From an uncultured Eubacteriales bacterium (GTDB lineage Bacteria; Bacillota; Clostridia; Oscillospirales; CAG-272): DNA of 22,971 bases. The DNA lies in assembly GCA_910586545.1 (NCBI GenBank), contig CAJUIQ010000027.1, positions 1-22,971 of the forward strand, given 5' to 3'. Of this stretch, positions 16,861 to 22,971 are shown one piece after another. How positions within the stretch are numbered: position 1 is the stretch's first letter; the number at the start of each line of letters is the position of its first letter. The translations under genes were made by a program, and so were the position numbers. Below the pieces are notes generated by a model. The model worked only from the letters and a program-made list of their open reading frames with translations, had not been told where the DNA came from and ran no database searches.

Positions 16861-17769
16861 ATGGGATTTTTTGAAAAATTAAAAAATGGATTATCCAAAA
16901 CAAAAAGTGCTGTGTTTGGCCAGGTGGACAATGTGCTGCGATCTTTTGTTAAAGTTGACGAAGCGTTGCTGGAGGAACTGGAGGAACTTCTTATTTGCTC
17001 CGACATGGGTTTTGAAACAGCGGAGGAAATTATTGATATCTTGCGGCAGCAGATTAAAGAGGAGCGTCTGAAGGAACCTTCGGATGTGAAAGAAGCTTTG
17101 CAAAAAATCCTGCGGGAAAAAATTGGTGAGGGAGAGCCGCTCCATTTAGATACGACGCCTTCCGTCATTTTGGTGATTGGAGTCAATGGCGTAGGCAAAA
17201 CGACTTCCATTGGTAAGATTGCGGCCAATCTGGTTTCCCAGGGAAAAAAGGTTGTGGTCGCAGCGGCGGATACTTTTCGAGCCGCGGCGATTGATCAGCT
17301 GCAGGTGTGGGCAGATCGTGCCGGCGCCGAACTGATTCGGCAAAACGAAGGAAGTGATCCTGCGGCTGTGGTTTTTGATGCGGCGGCAGCCGCCAAAAAA
17401 AGAGGCGCAGACGTACTGATTGTGGATACGGCGGGCCGGCTGCATAACAAAAAAAACCTTATGATGGAACTGGCTAAAATCGATCGGGTAATCAATCGGG
17501 AACTGCCGGAAGCATCCAGGGAAACACTGCTTATTTTAGATGCTACTACCGGGCAAAATGCGGTGATTCAGGCTAGAGAATTTAAGGAATCTGCGGCAAT
17601 TACAGGTCTTGTGCTTACGAAATTGGACGGAACCGCCAAAGGCGGGGCTGTGTTCAGCATCAAGAAAATGCTGGATATACCGATTAAATATATCGGAGTG
17701 GGTGAGCAGGTCGAGGATATGCAGCCTTTTGACGGAGACATGTTTGTATCCGCGCTGTTTGAGGAATAA
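16861..17769 (+). CDS. ftsY: Signal recognition particle receptor FtsY
   Basis: SRP-type GTPase that receives ribosome-SRP complexes at the membrane. 302 residues from ATG 16861, with a short N-terminus (MGFFEKLKNGLSKTKSAVFG) and no long acidic A domain. N domain helices at about 20-95, then the G domain: P-loop GVNGVGKT at 107-114, DTFRAAAIDQLQVWA, DTAGRLHNKKNLMMEL, TKLDGTAKGGAVFSI, and GVGEQVEDMQPFD at the end. GGAGAC lies just before ATG 16861; the earlier in-frame ATG at 16849 overlaps that site. Follows smc by 29 bases. Confidence 0.97.
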   Translation: MGFFEKLKNGLSKTKSAVFGQVDNVLRSFVKVDEALLEELEELLICSDMGFETAEEIIDILRQQIKEERLKEPSDVKEALQKILREKIGEGEPLHLDTTPSVILVIGVNGVGKTTSIGKIAANLVSQGKKVVVAAADTFRAAAIDQLQVWADRAGAELIRQNEGSDPAAVVFDAAAAAKKRGADVLIVDTAGRLHNKKNLMMELAKIDRVINRELPEASRETLLILDATTGQNAVIQAREFKESAAITGLVLTKLDGTAKGGAVFSIKKMLDIPIKYIGVGEQVEDMQPFDGDMFVSALFEE

Positions 17770-17811
17770 GAAAACAGAATTTTGCAGCGTAGAGAAAGGT
17801 ACGGTCAGAAT

Positions 17812-18510
17812 ATGAAACTGGTTTTAGCTTCCAGAAATAGAAAGAAAATTACAGAGGTAGAAGCACTTCTTGATGGAACAGCCCTTTTATCTCTGGATGA
17901 TGTCGGATATACGAAAGAAATAGTAGAAGACGGAAACAGCTTTGCTGAGAATGCTGTAATCAAAGCGTCTGCACCAGTATGTATGGGATATGCAGGTATC
18001 GCGGATGATTCAGGTCTTTGTGTTGACGCCTTAGACGGCGCACCGGGAATCTATTCCGCACGATTTGCCGGAGAAAAGGCTACAGATGCAGATAACAATG
18101 AAAAGCTTTTGCAGGAGCTTGCAGCTATCCCTGATTTGCAGCGGGATGGAGATTTTGTCTGCGTGATGGCATATGTCTGTCCGGCAGAGCAGATGCCGGA
18201 GGAGCTTTGTGAAAAGTTAACAGACGCAGGTGCCGTTTTCTGCAGTACTTTTGCATCGAAAAAAGCGGGAAAAGCGCTTGCGGCTTTTACAGTGGAAGGC
18301 AGATGCAGAGGCAAAGTGCTGTCTGCTCCACAGGGAGAAAGCGGCTTTGGATATGACCCTCTTTTTTATATTGAAAAATATAAAAAAACATTTGCGCAGC
18401 TTACGCCGGAAGAGAAAAACGCTATCAGTCACAGAGGAATTGCTATAGGAGCTTTTGCATCCATGCTACAAATTATACAAGAGTGGGAGAAAGAACATGC
18501 TGACAAGTAA
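17812..18510 (+). CDS. rdgB: Non-canonical purine NTP pyrophosphatase (dITP/XTP), RdgB/HAM1 family
   Basis: Hydrolyses dITP, dXTP and related nucleotides to monophosphates, keeping deaminated purines out of nucleic acids. Numbering from ATG 17812 (232 residues): KLVLASRNRKKITEVEALL near the start, the metal and base-binding stretch GIADDSGLCVDALDGAPGIY, SGFGYDPLFYI, and LTPEEKNAISHRG near the end. Typical members have about 200 residues. The excess lies at about 123-160, where a strand-turn of the family is lengthened by a segment around AEQMPEELCEKLTDAGAV. The ribosome-binding site is GAGAAAGG at 17792-17799. Homology starts at KLVLASRN, so upstream in-frame codons were not used. Its end overlaps the next gene by 14 bases. 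Confidence 0.94.
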   Translation: MKLVLASRNRKKITEVEALLDGTALLSLDDVGYTKEIVEDGNSFAENAVIKASAPVCMGYAGIADDSGLCVDALDGAPGIYSARFAGEKATDADNNEKLLQELAAIPDLQRDGDFVCVMAYVCPAEQMPEELCEKLTDAGAVFCSTFASKKAGKALAAFTVEGRCRGKVLSAPQGESGFGYDPLFYIEKYKKTFAQLTPEEKNAISHRGIAIGAFASMLQIIQEWEKEHADK

Positions 18511-18784
18511 ACAACGCGCACGTCTGCGCGCCATGGCCAATTCCTTGGATACGATTTTTCAGGTAGGCAAGGGGGGCATTGAGGCGACTCTTGTAAAAGG
18601 AGTGTCCGATGCACTGGAGGCTCGGGAACTGATTAAACTTCGGGTTTTAGATAATGCCGCCTACAGCGCTAGAGAAGCGGCGGACGCTCTTGCAAAGGCA
18701 ACCGATTCGGATGTGGTTTCTGTGATTGGAAGCAGATTTGTGCTATACCGTCCATCAGAAAATAACAAAACGATCATACTTTGA
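18497..18784 (+). CDS. yhbY: CRM-domain RNA-binding protein (YhbY family)
   Basis: Small ribosome-associated RNA-binding protein, thought to act in large-subunit assembly. 95 residues from ATG 18497, the normal size: LTSKQRARLRAMANSLDTIFQVGKGGI (the conserved GK/GG loop), then LVKGVSDALEARELIKLRVLDN, and VVSVIGSRFVLYR at the end. GGGAG at about 18484-18488 precedes the start, and the first 14 bases overlap rdgB. In Firmicutes it usually stands directly before nadD, as here. No terminator hairpin follows; the 90 bases to nadD hold a lone TTGACA at 18817-18822. Confidence 0.93.
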   Translation: MLTSKQRARLRAMANSLDTIFQVGKGGIEATLVKGVSDALEARELIKLRVLDNAAYSAREAADALAKATDSDVVSVIGSRFVLYRPSENNKTIIL

Positions 18785-18874
18785 TTATATTTTCCATGTA
18801 TCATATTCGTGTAAAGTTGACAATATATTCCAACGCTGTTTGCGCTGCCACTGTGCGGCGGAATGGAGATCAAA

Positions 18875-19474
18875 ATGAAAATTGGTTTGTTTGGCGGTAC
18901 GTTTTCTCCACCCCATAATGGACATGTCCACTTCGCAAAGCTGTTTATGGAAAAGATCGGATTGGACCTCTTATATGTTATACCAGCCGGCACGCCTCCT
19001 CACAAAGAAACAGATCCGTGGGGGACGGAGCAGGCGCGGCTGGATATGGCTCGGCTTGCCTTTGGATCTTTTGCCTCCATATCGGATTATGAGATACAGC
19101 AAAGTGGGAAATCCTATACGTATAAGACATTGAAGTATTTGCAGAAGATGCATCCAACAGACACGCTCTATTTGCTGGTGGGTGAGGATATGTACCTTTC
19201 TTTTGACACATGGAAAAATCCTGGCATTATTTTTTCGGCGGCGACGGTGGTTTGTGTGAGCAGATCGGAGGGGGTAAAGGAAAAAATGAAAACTGCGGGG
19301 GTTGTATATGAAAAACGTTAAGGTGGAAGATCTCAGTATCTGTCAGACGAACCGCTTCCCATTTCTTCTACACAAATTCGGGAAATGTGTGTATCTGGGC
19401 AAGACATATCCCATTTAGTGCCGGCGACGGTTGCCGCGTATATTATGAAACATGGATTATATAAATATGAATAG
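18875..19474 (+). pseudogene. nadD: Nicotinate-mononucleotide adenylyltransferase NadD, interrupted by an in-frame TAA
   Basis: NadD joins ATP and nicotinate mononucleotide to make deamido-NAD and is normally essential. From ATG 18875 (GGAG at 18865-18868) the product starts with KIGLFGGTFSPPHNGHVHFA, holding the nucleotidyltransferase motif HNGH at 14-17, and continues through VIPAGTPPHK, LYLLVGEDMYLSFDTWKNP to YEKR. TAA at 19319-19321 then stops it after 148 residues. The same frame goes on without a shift: GGRSQYLSDEPL, the ATP-binding motif ISSTQIRE from codon 163, HLVPATVAAYIMKHGLY and TAG at 19472-19474, making about 199 codons, the usual length. Relatives commonly have KYGG-like residues here, so one substitution of a Tyr codon would explain the stop. 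A 148-residue product would lack ISSTxIR and is probably inactive. The 3' end overlaps yqeK. Confidence 0.85.
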
Positions 19475-20099
19475 AGAAATTACTGCTGCGATGCTGGACA
19501 TTTTGCGAGAGCAAGTTCGAGAATATCTAACTGAAAAACGATATGATCATACGCTTTCCGTAGAAAAAGAGGCGGGACGCTTGGCGGCGTTGTTTTTACC
19601 TGCAGAAGAAAATCTTCTACGGACCGCAGCGCTCCTGCATGATATCACGAAAAGGCTGAATTTGGAAAAACAGTTGCAATTATGTCAAAATTTTGATATA
19701 ATAATTTCTAATGACGAAGTAAAAGCGCCTAAGCTGCTCCATGCTAAAACAGCGGCGGCCTTAGTCAGCAGGGACTTCCCGTTGTTTGCCGACAGCCGTG
19801 TATTGTCTGGTATCCGATGGCATACTACAGGTAGGGCAGGGATGTCTTTGTTTGAGTCTATCGTATATTTAGCTGATTATATTGAATCTACTCGTACCTT
19901 TGACGACTGTGTGATCCTGCGGCGTTTTTTCTGGGAAAAGATGCCGCAGACACTGGATTTTGACAGTCGGATGGAAATTCTGCGGCAGACAATGGTATTG
20001 TCGTTTGACATGACCATTCGTCAGCTTTTGGCAGAAGGGGCATTAGTAGACCGGGACACTATAGAGGCGCGCAACTGGTTTTTATCTCCTGCGTTATAA
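19467..20099 (+). CDS. yqeK: HD-domain phosphohydrolase YqeK (symmetrical Ap4A hydrolase type)
   Basis: Members of this family split diadenosine tetraphosphate into two ADP. Numbering from ATG 19467 (210 residues): metal ligands of the HD fold at H28 (RYDHTLSVEKEA), H58-D59 (ALLHDITKRL), H92 (LLHAKTAA) and H119 (IRWHTTGRAGMS), followed by IVYLADYIESTR with a conserved Asp. The reading frame also offers ATG 19452 and a later ATG at 19491. None has a clear Shine-Dalgarno, so the overlap with the nadD end suggests translational coupling; I chose 19467 because it gives the usual MNRE-like start. The C-terminal ~30 residues (EGALVDRDTIEARNWFL) are family-typical. nadD-yqeK order is standard in Firmicutes. 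Confidence 0.92.
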   Translation: MNREITAAMLDILREQVREYLTEKRYDHTLSVEKEAGRLAALFLPAEENLLRTAALLHDITKRLNLEKQLQLCQNFDIIISNDEVKAPKLLHAKTAAALVSRDFPLFADSRVLSGIRWHTTGRAGMSLFESIVYLADYIESTRTFDDCVILRRFFWEKMPQTLDFDSRMEILRQTMVLSFDMTIRQLLAEGALVDRDTIEARNWFLSPAL

Positions 20100-20124
20100 T
20101 TTTTAGTACGAACGGAGCGAAAAA

Positions 20125-21282
20125 GTGCGTACATTAAAAAAGTTTATTCGAAAATTTTTACCTCGCTTTGGGGCCTTTCTGCTTGCTGCGTTTTTTTGCG
20201 TGGGTTCTTATGCTGCTGCTGTGTATTTTTTGTATAAACCGGAGCGAAATGACAATGTGATTCCATTTGACACATCCGCTAGAGAACCTTCGAAAAATGA
20301 GGACGAGATACCTCCAAACGATGAAGTTAAAGATACACACTATAACTTTTTAGTATTGGGTCATGACCGGGCCGCCAGCCTGACTGATGTGATCATTCTA
20401 ATCAGTTATGACATAGAAAAACAGAGTATTTCTATGCTGCAGATTCCCCGGGATACCTATGTGGAGTTGGAAGATTATTCGTATCATAAAATCAACGGCG
20501 CATATAATTACTACGTTTCAGCTGCCAGTAAAAACGGCAGCAGTAACCCGGAAAAAGATGGCTGCAGGGGATTTGCTTCCTTTTTGGAAACAAACCTTTG
20601 TATCAAAATTCATTACTGCGCAGTGATGGATTTGGATGGCTTTGCTGGTATTGTAGAGGCTATCGGCGGAGTGGATATGTATGTGCCGCAGGATATGTAT
20701 TATAATGATCCGGGACAAAATCTGTATATCAATCTTCGAGAAGGATATCAGCATTTAAACGGTAAGACTGCAGAGCAGTTCGTGCGGTATAGAATGGGAT
20801 ATGCCAACGCGGATATCGGACGGGGAAATGCTCAAAAACTTTTTATTGCGGCCTTTATAAAAAAACTACAGGGCAGCGTAAGCGATTTATCCGTACTCAA
20901 GAATCTGGCAGGGAATGTGATTACACATGTGGATACGGATATTACAGTGAATGATATTTTCTTTTTCGGGAAAAACTTCCTGGGACTGGGAAGCGAACCC
21001 CATGTTGATATGGGAAATATCCGTATGATGACCATGCCGGGAACGCCTAAATATCACAACGGTGTTTCTTACTATATCATGAATAAGGCAGCTGTAGCGG
21101 ATATTATCAATGGGGACTTCAATATATATGGTTTTGATATATTGTCTTCGTTTGATCCGAATCAGGTATTTGTTGCGGAAGACAGCATAGAAATCCGTAA
21201 TCTGTACCTAGCCGATAAAAATACGGTGACAACGGATGTTTACGACGCCAATAGTTTAAACAATCAGGGCGGTACAAATTAA
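20125..21282 (+). CDS. LytR-CpsA-Psr (LCP) family protein, membrane-anchored
   Basis: LCP proteins move anionic glycopolymers from undecaprenyl carriers onto peptidoglycan. 385 residues from GTG 20125, with GGAG 20113-20116 eight bases upstream. A basic N-terminus and one hydrophobic segment at about 14-38 (FGAFLLAAFFCVGSYAAAVYF) anchor it with the domain outside. The LCP domain spans about 72-285: YNFLVLGHDRAASLTDVI (D81, R82), MLQIPRDTYVE (R109), KINGAYNYY, DLDGFAGIVEAIGGVDMYVP, LNGKTAEQFVRYRMGY and DIGRGNAQK. The usual Arg-x-Asp near the first motif reads Leu-Thr-Asp, and the usual second Arg after GR is absent. The tail after 290 is poorly conserved. A paralogue follows 40 bases downstream. 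The polymer it handles is not known. Confidence 0.92.
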   Translation: MRTLKKFIRKFLPRFGAFLLAAFFCVGSYAAAVYFLYKPERNDNVIPFDTSAREPSKNEDEIPPNDEVKDTHYNFLVLGHDRAASLTDVIILISYDIEKQSISMLQIPRDTYVELEDYSYHKINGAYNYYVSAASKNGSSNPEKDGCRGFASFLETNLCIKIHYCAVMDLDGFAGIVEAIGGVDMYVPQDMYYNDPGQNLYINLREGYQHLNGKTAEQFVRYRMGYANADIGRGNAQKLFIAAFIKKLQGSVSDLSVLKNLAGNVITHVDTDITVNDIFFFGKNFLGLGSEPHVDMGNIRMMTMPGTPKYHNGVSYYIMNKAAVADIINGDFNIYGFDILSSFDPNQVFVAEDSIEIRNLYLADKNTVTTDVYDANSLNNQGGTN

Positions 21283-21322
21283 AAATACCGGCCTAAAGCA
21301 AGGAAAGGCAAAGGATTTTATG

Positions 21323-22402
21323 ATGAAAAGAAGAATTTTTGCAGGTTTGTTAGCGTTGCTGACGCTGTTTACCCTGGTCTCATGCAGTAAAACAAAGTCT
21401 CCAGATAAAGATAAGGATCCGGAACAGGATGACCAAGTGTCCGCGCCTAGTAGTGAAACAAAATACAATTTTTTGGTGCTGGGTCATGACCGGGCAGCAA
21501 ACCTTGCAGATGTGATTTTGCTGGTTAGCTTTAACATAGAGGATCGTTCGCTCACACTTATGCAAATTCCAAGAGATACCTTTATGGATTATGGTGGCAA
21601 TCATTATAAAATCAATTCTATGTATTCTTCGGCCTACAACGATACAGATAAGGAAAAAAGTGAGAATCGGTATCTAGAGGCTGCCCGCGGCTTTGCTACA
21701 GCTTTGGAAGAAACGCTGTGTATAAAGATTCATTATGCTACCGTAATGGATTTGGACGGCTTTGCCGCCATTGTAAACGCCATTGGCGGAGTGGATATGT
21801 ACGTGCCCTATGATATGGTATATCGGGATCCGGAGCAGGGGCTAAATATCAATCTGAAAGAAGGCCAGCAGACACTGGATGGAAAAAAGGCGGAGCAGTT
21901 TATTCGCTACCGCAGCGGATATGTCCAGGGTGATATTGGGCGTGGGGATGCGCAGAAGCTGTTTATGACAGCATTTATCCAGTCTTTGAAAAACAATTTA
22001 AGCGTTGGTACGGTGGGTGAAATCGTTAATGCGGTGTACGAACATGTAGATACGGAGCTTTCCGTTTCCGACATGATTTATTTTGGAAAAGAGGTTCTGG
22101 GGTTGGAGCTTTCCAACGTAAATATGCTGACGCTTCCGGGAGAAGCGAAAACCAGTGCAAATTCCGGCGCATCCTATTACGTAATGTGCCGTGAAGCGAC
22201 CATTGATGTAATTGATAAATATTATAATATTTACGATTTCCCGGTAACAGACGATATTTTTGATAGAGATCAGGACTTCTGCAACACAACAGATGCTGAA
22301 ATGAAAAAAGCCTATCTGACCGCAGCAGAGGAATGCCTGTCCAATATGTACAATGGACAGGACATAACAGAGAATTCCATTGATATCGGTCTTTTAAAAT
22401 AA
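21323..22402 (+). CDS. LytR-CpsA-Psr (LCP) family protein, predicted lipoprotein
   Basis: Second LCP protein in tandem, clearly a paralogue of its upstream neighbour (LVLGHDRAANLADVI, LMQIPRDTF, DLDGFAAIVNAIGGVDMYVP, FIRYRSGYVQGDIGRGDAQK). Numbered from ATG 21323: D56-R57 in the first motif and R84 in IPRDT. Unlike the neighbour, its N-terminus is a type II signal peptide, KRRIFAGLLALLTLFTLVSC, with lipobox LVSC and the predicted lipidated Cys at 21, followed by a charged linker (KTKSPDKDKDPEQDDQ). The gene may instead start at ATG 21320, one codon earlier; AAGGA at 21311-21315 suits the later one better. 359 residues. The Arg-x-Asp position reads Leu-Ala-Asp. Membrane anchoring by lipid rather than a helix is uncommon for this family. 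Confidence 0.9.
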   Translation: MKRRIFAGLLALLTLFTLVSCSKTKSPDKDKDPEQDDQVSAPSSETKYNFLVLGHDRAANLADVILLVSFNIEDRSLTLMQIPRDTFMDYGGNHYKINSMYSSAYNDTDKEKSENRYLEAARGFATALEETLCIKIHYATVMDLDGFAAIVNAIGGVDMYVPYDMVYRDPEQGLNINLKEGQQTLDGKKAEQFIRYRSGYVQGDIGRGDAQKLFMTAFIQSLKNNLSVGTVGEIVNAVYEHVDTELSVSDMIYFGKEVLGLELSNVNMLTLPGEAKTSANSGASYYVMCREATIDVIDKYYNIYDFPVTDDIFDRDQDFCNTTDAEMKKAYLTAAEECLSNMYNGQDITENSIDIGLLK

Positions 22403-22424
22403 TTGACAGAAGGGATGACTTTCT

Positions 22425-22838
22425 ATGTCTGAAACAGAAAAAATGATGCCTGACGCGCAGATTGGGCTGAAAGAAAATCCGACGCCGCAGGATATCGCTG
22501 AATTTATGGTGCGCGTCCTAGATGCAAAACGCGGGCGGGATATTAAACTGCTGTATGTGGAAAATAGAACCATTATTGCAGACTATTTTGTACTGTGTAC
22601 CGGGTCCTCTACTACACAGGTTAGCTCTCTTTCAGATGAAGTGGAGTACCGCTTATCCCAGTATGGAATCGCTCCTCTTCATATAGAGGGGAAGCGGGGA
22701 GACGGATGGATCCTCACCGATTATGGTTCTGTACTCCTGCATGTTTTCAACGGAGAGCAGAGAGATTTTTATAAGCTGGAAAAGCTCTACGACGCAGGAA
22801 GCGAGCAGGATATCAGCAGCTTGCTGACGGTAGACTGA
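22425..22838 (+). CDS. rsfS: Ribosomal silencing factor RsfS
   Basis: RsfS (Iojap/YbeB family) binds L14 and stops subunit joining when nutrients are low. 137 residues. After a loosely conserved N-terminus of about 22 residues come the family motifs: IAEFMVRVLDAKRGRDIKLLYV, IIADYFVLCTGSSTTQVSSL, EVEYRLSQYGI, EGKRGDGWILTDYGSVLLHVF and FYKLEKLY. AGAAGGGA at about 22407-22414 precedes ATG 22425. It sits between LCP and leuS, its usual place in Clostridia, and 55 bases before the leuS start. Confidence 0.95.
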   Translation: MSETEKMMPDAQIGLKENPTPQDIAEFMVRVLDAKRGRDIKLLYVENRTIIADYFVLCTGSSTTQVSSLSDEVEYRLSQYGIAPLHIEGKRGDGWILTDYGSVLLHVFNGEQRDFYKLEKLYDAGSEQDISSLLTVD

Positions 22839-22893
22839 TTATTAAATAAAAATTTGCAAGTATAATCGACGATGAAGGGGCGAAACTGCTGTA

Positions 22894-22971
22894 ATGAAAT
22901 ATGATTTTAAACAAATAGAGAAAAAATGGCAGGATAAGTGGGAAGCGGCTGGTGCGTTTCATTCACAGGAT
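22894..22971 (+). CDS. leuS: Leucyl-tRNA synthetase, N-terminal fragment (continues past window)
   Basis: Only 26 codons are in the window: MKYDFKQIEKKWQDKWEAAG and six more residues. The start MxYDFxxIExKWQxxWE is characteristic of bacterial leucyl-tRNA synthetases, and leuS commonly follows rsfS in Clostridia. GAAGGGG at 22874-22880 is 13 bases before ATG 22894, a long spacing. The 55-base gap after rsfS is far too short for a T-box leader. A perfect TATAAT at 22861-22866 lies in that gap, without a recognisable -35 box. Confidence 0.85.
   Translation, partial: MKYDFKQIEKKWQDKWEAAGAFHSQD

Noticed and set aside
16861..17769. FtsY as a truncated protein lacking its A domain
   Set aside because: A short N-terminus is normal in Firmicutes FtsY; the N and G domains are complete.
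18817..18845. TTGACA at 18817-18822 as a promoter for nadD
   Set aside because: The region 16-18 bases downstream (TTTGCGC) does not resemble a -10 box; only half a promoter is present.
19322..19474. A separate small gene after the nadD stop
   Set aside because: The sequence is the NadD C-terminus in the same frame, with ISSTxIR and the final helix; no start codon with a ribosome-binding site.
22838..22866. TATAAT at 22861-22866 as a leuS promoter
   Set aside because: Perfect -10 sequence, but no -35-like hexamer at 16-18 bases; AT-rich gap makes a chance match likely.
22839..22893. T-box riboswitch ahead of leuS
   Set aside because: The gap has only 55 bases and shows no T-box sequence or terminator hairpin.

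Overview
The window looks like a chromosomal housekeeping segment from a Gram-positive, low-to-moderate GC Clostridia-type bacterium, probably of the Oscillospirales/Ruminococcaceae kind (inference). The clues are the infC-rpmI-rplT operon behind an L20-type leader, the run dprA-topA-trmFO-plsX-rnc-(radical SAM)-smc-ftsY, and the run rdgB-yhbY-nadD-yqeK-LCP-rsfS-leuS. All genes are on the + strand. I see no mobile element, CRISPR array, rRNA or tRNA.

Layout. 1-2064: a LysM + GH18 + SLH cell-wall hydrolase, open at the window edge, closed by a hairpin terminator. 2149-2800: a VanZ-like membrane protein gene with its own promoter and a strong terminator, broken by one extra base. 2825-4359: a near-consensus promoter, a leader with a terminator/antiterminator switch, then infC (probable AUC start), rpmI, rplT and a terminator. 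4412-6725: a SpoU-family RNA 2'-O-methyltransferase and dprA. 6744-18784: a promoter in front of topA, followed by a dense, mostly overlapping or closely spaced series: topA, trmFO, plsX, rnc, an Elp3-like radical SAM gene, smc, ftsY, rdgB and a CRM-domain RNA-binding gene. 18875-22971: nadD, yqeK, two tandem LCP-family genes, rsfS and the first codons of leuS.

How the genes fit together. The block serves translation (IF3, L35, L20, rRNA/tRNA methylation, RNase III, CRM protein, RsfS, LeuRS), DNA topology and chromosome segregation (TopA, Smc), protein targeting (FtsY), nucleotide and NAD metabolism (RdgB, NadD, YqeK), phospholipid synthesis (PlsX) and the cell envelope (GH18, VanZ, two LCP proteins).

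Nothing here is a clearly new system. The points most worth a second look are: nadD carries one in-frame TAA just before its conserved ISSTxIR motif; vanZ is split by a +1 frameshift; infC appears to start at AUC; the second LCP protein is predicted to be a lipoprotein and both LCPs lack arginines typical of the family; DprA has a Cys-rich insertion encoded by low-complexity DNA; and a perfect 14-bp palindrome precedes dprA. Two broken genes in 23 kb could be real decay or assembly error; the sequence alone cannot decide.
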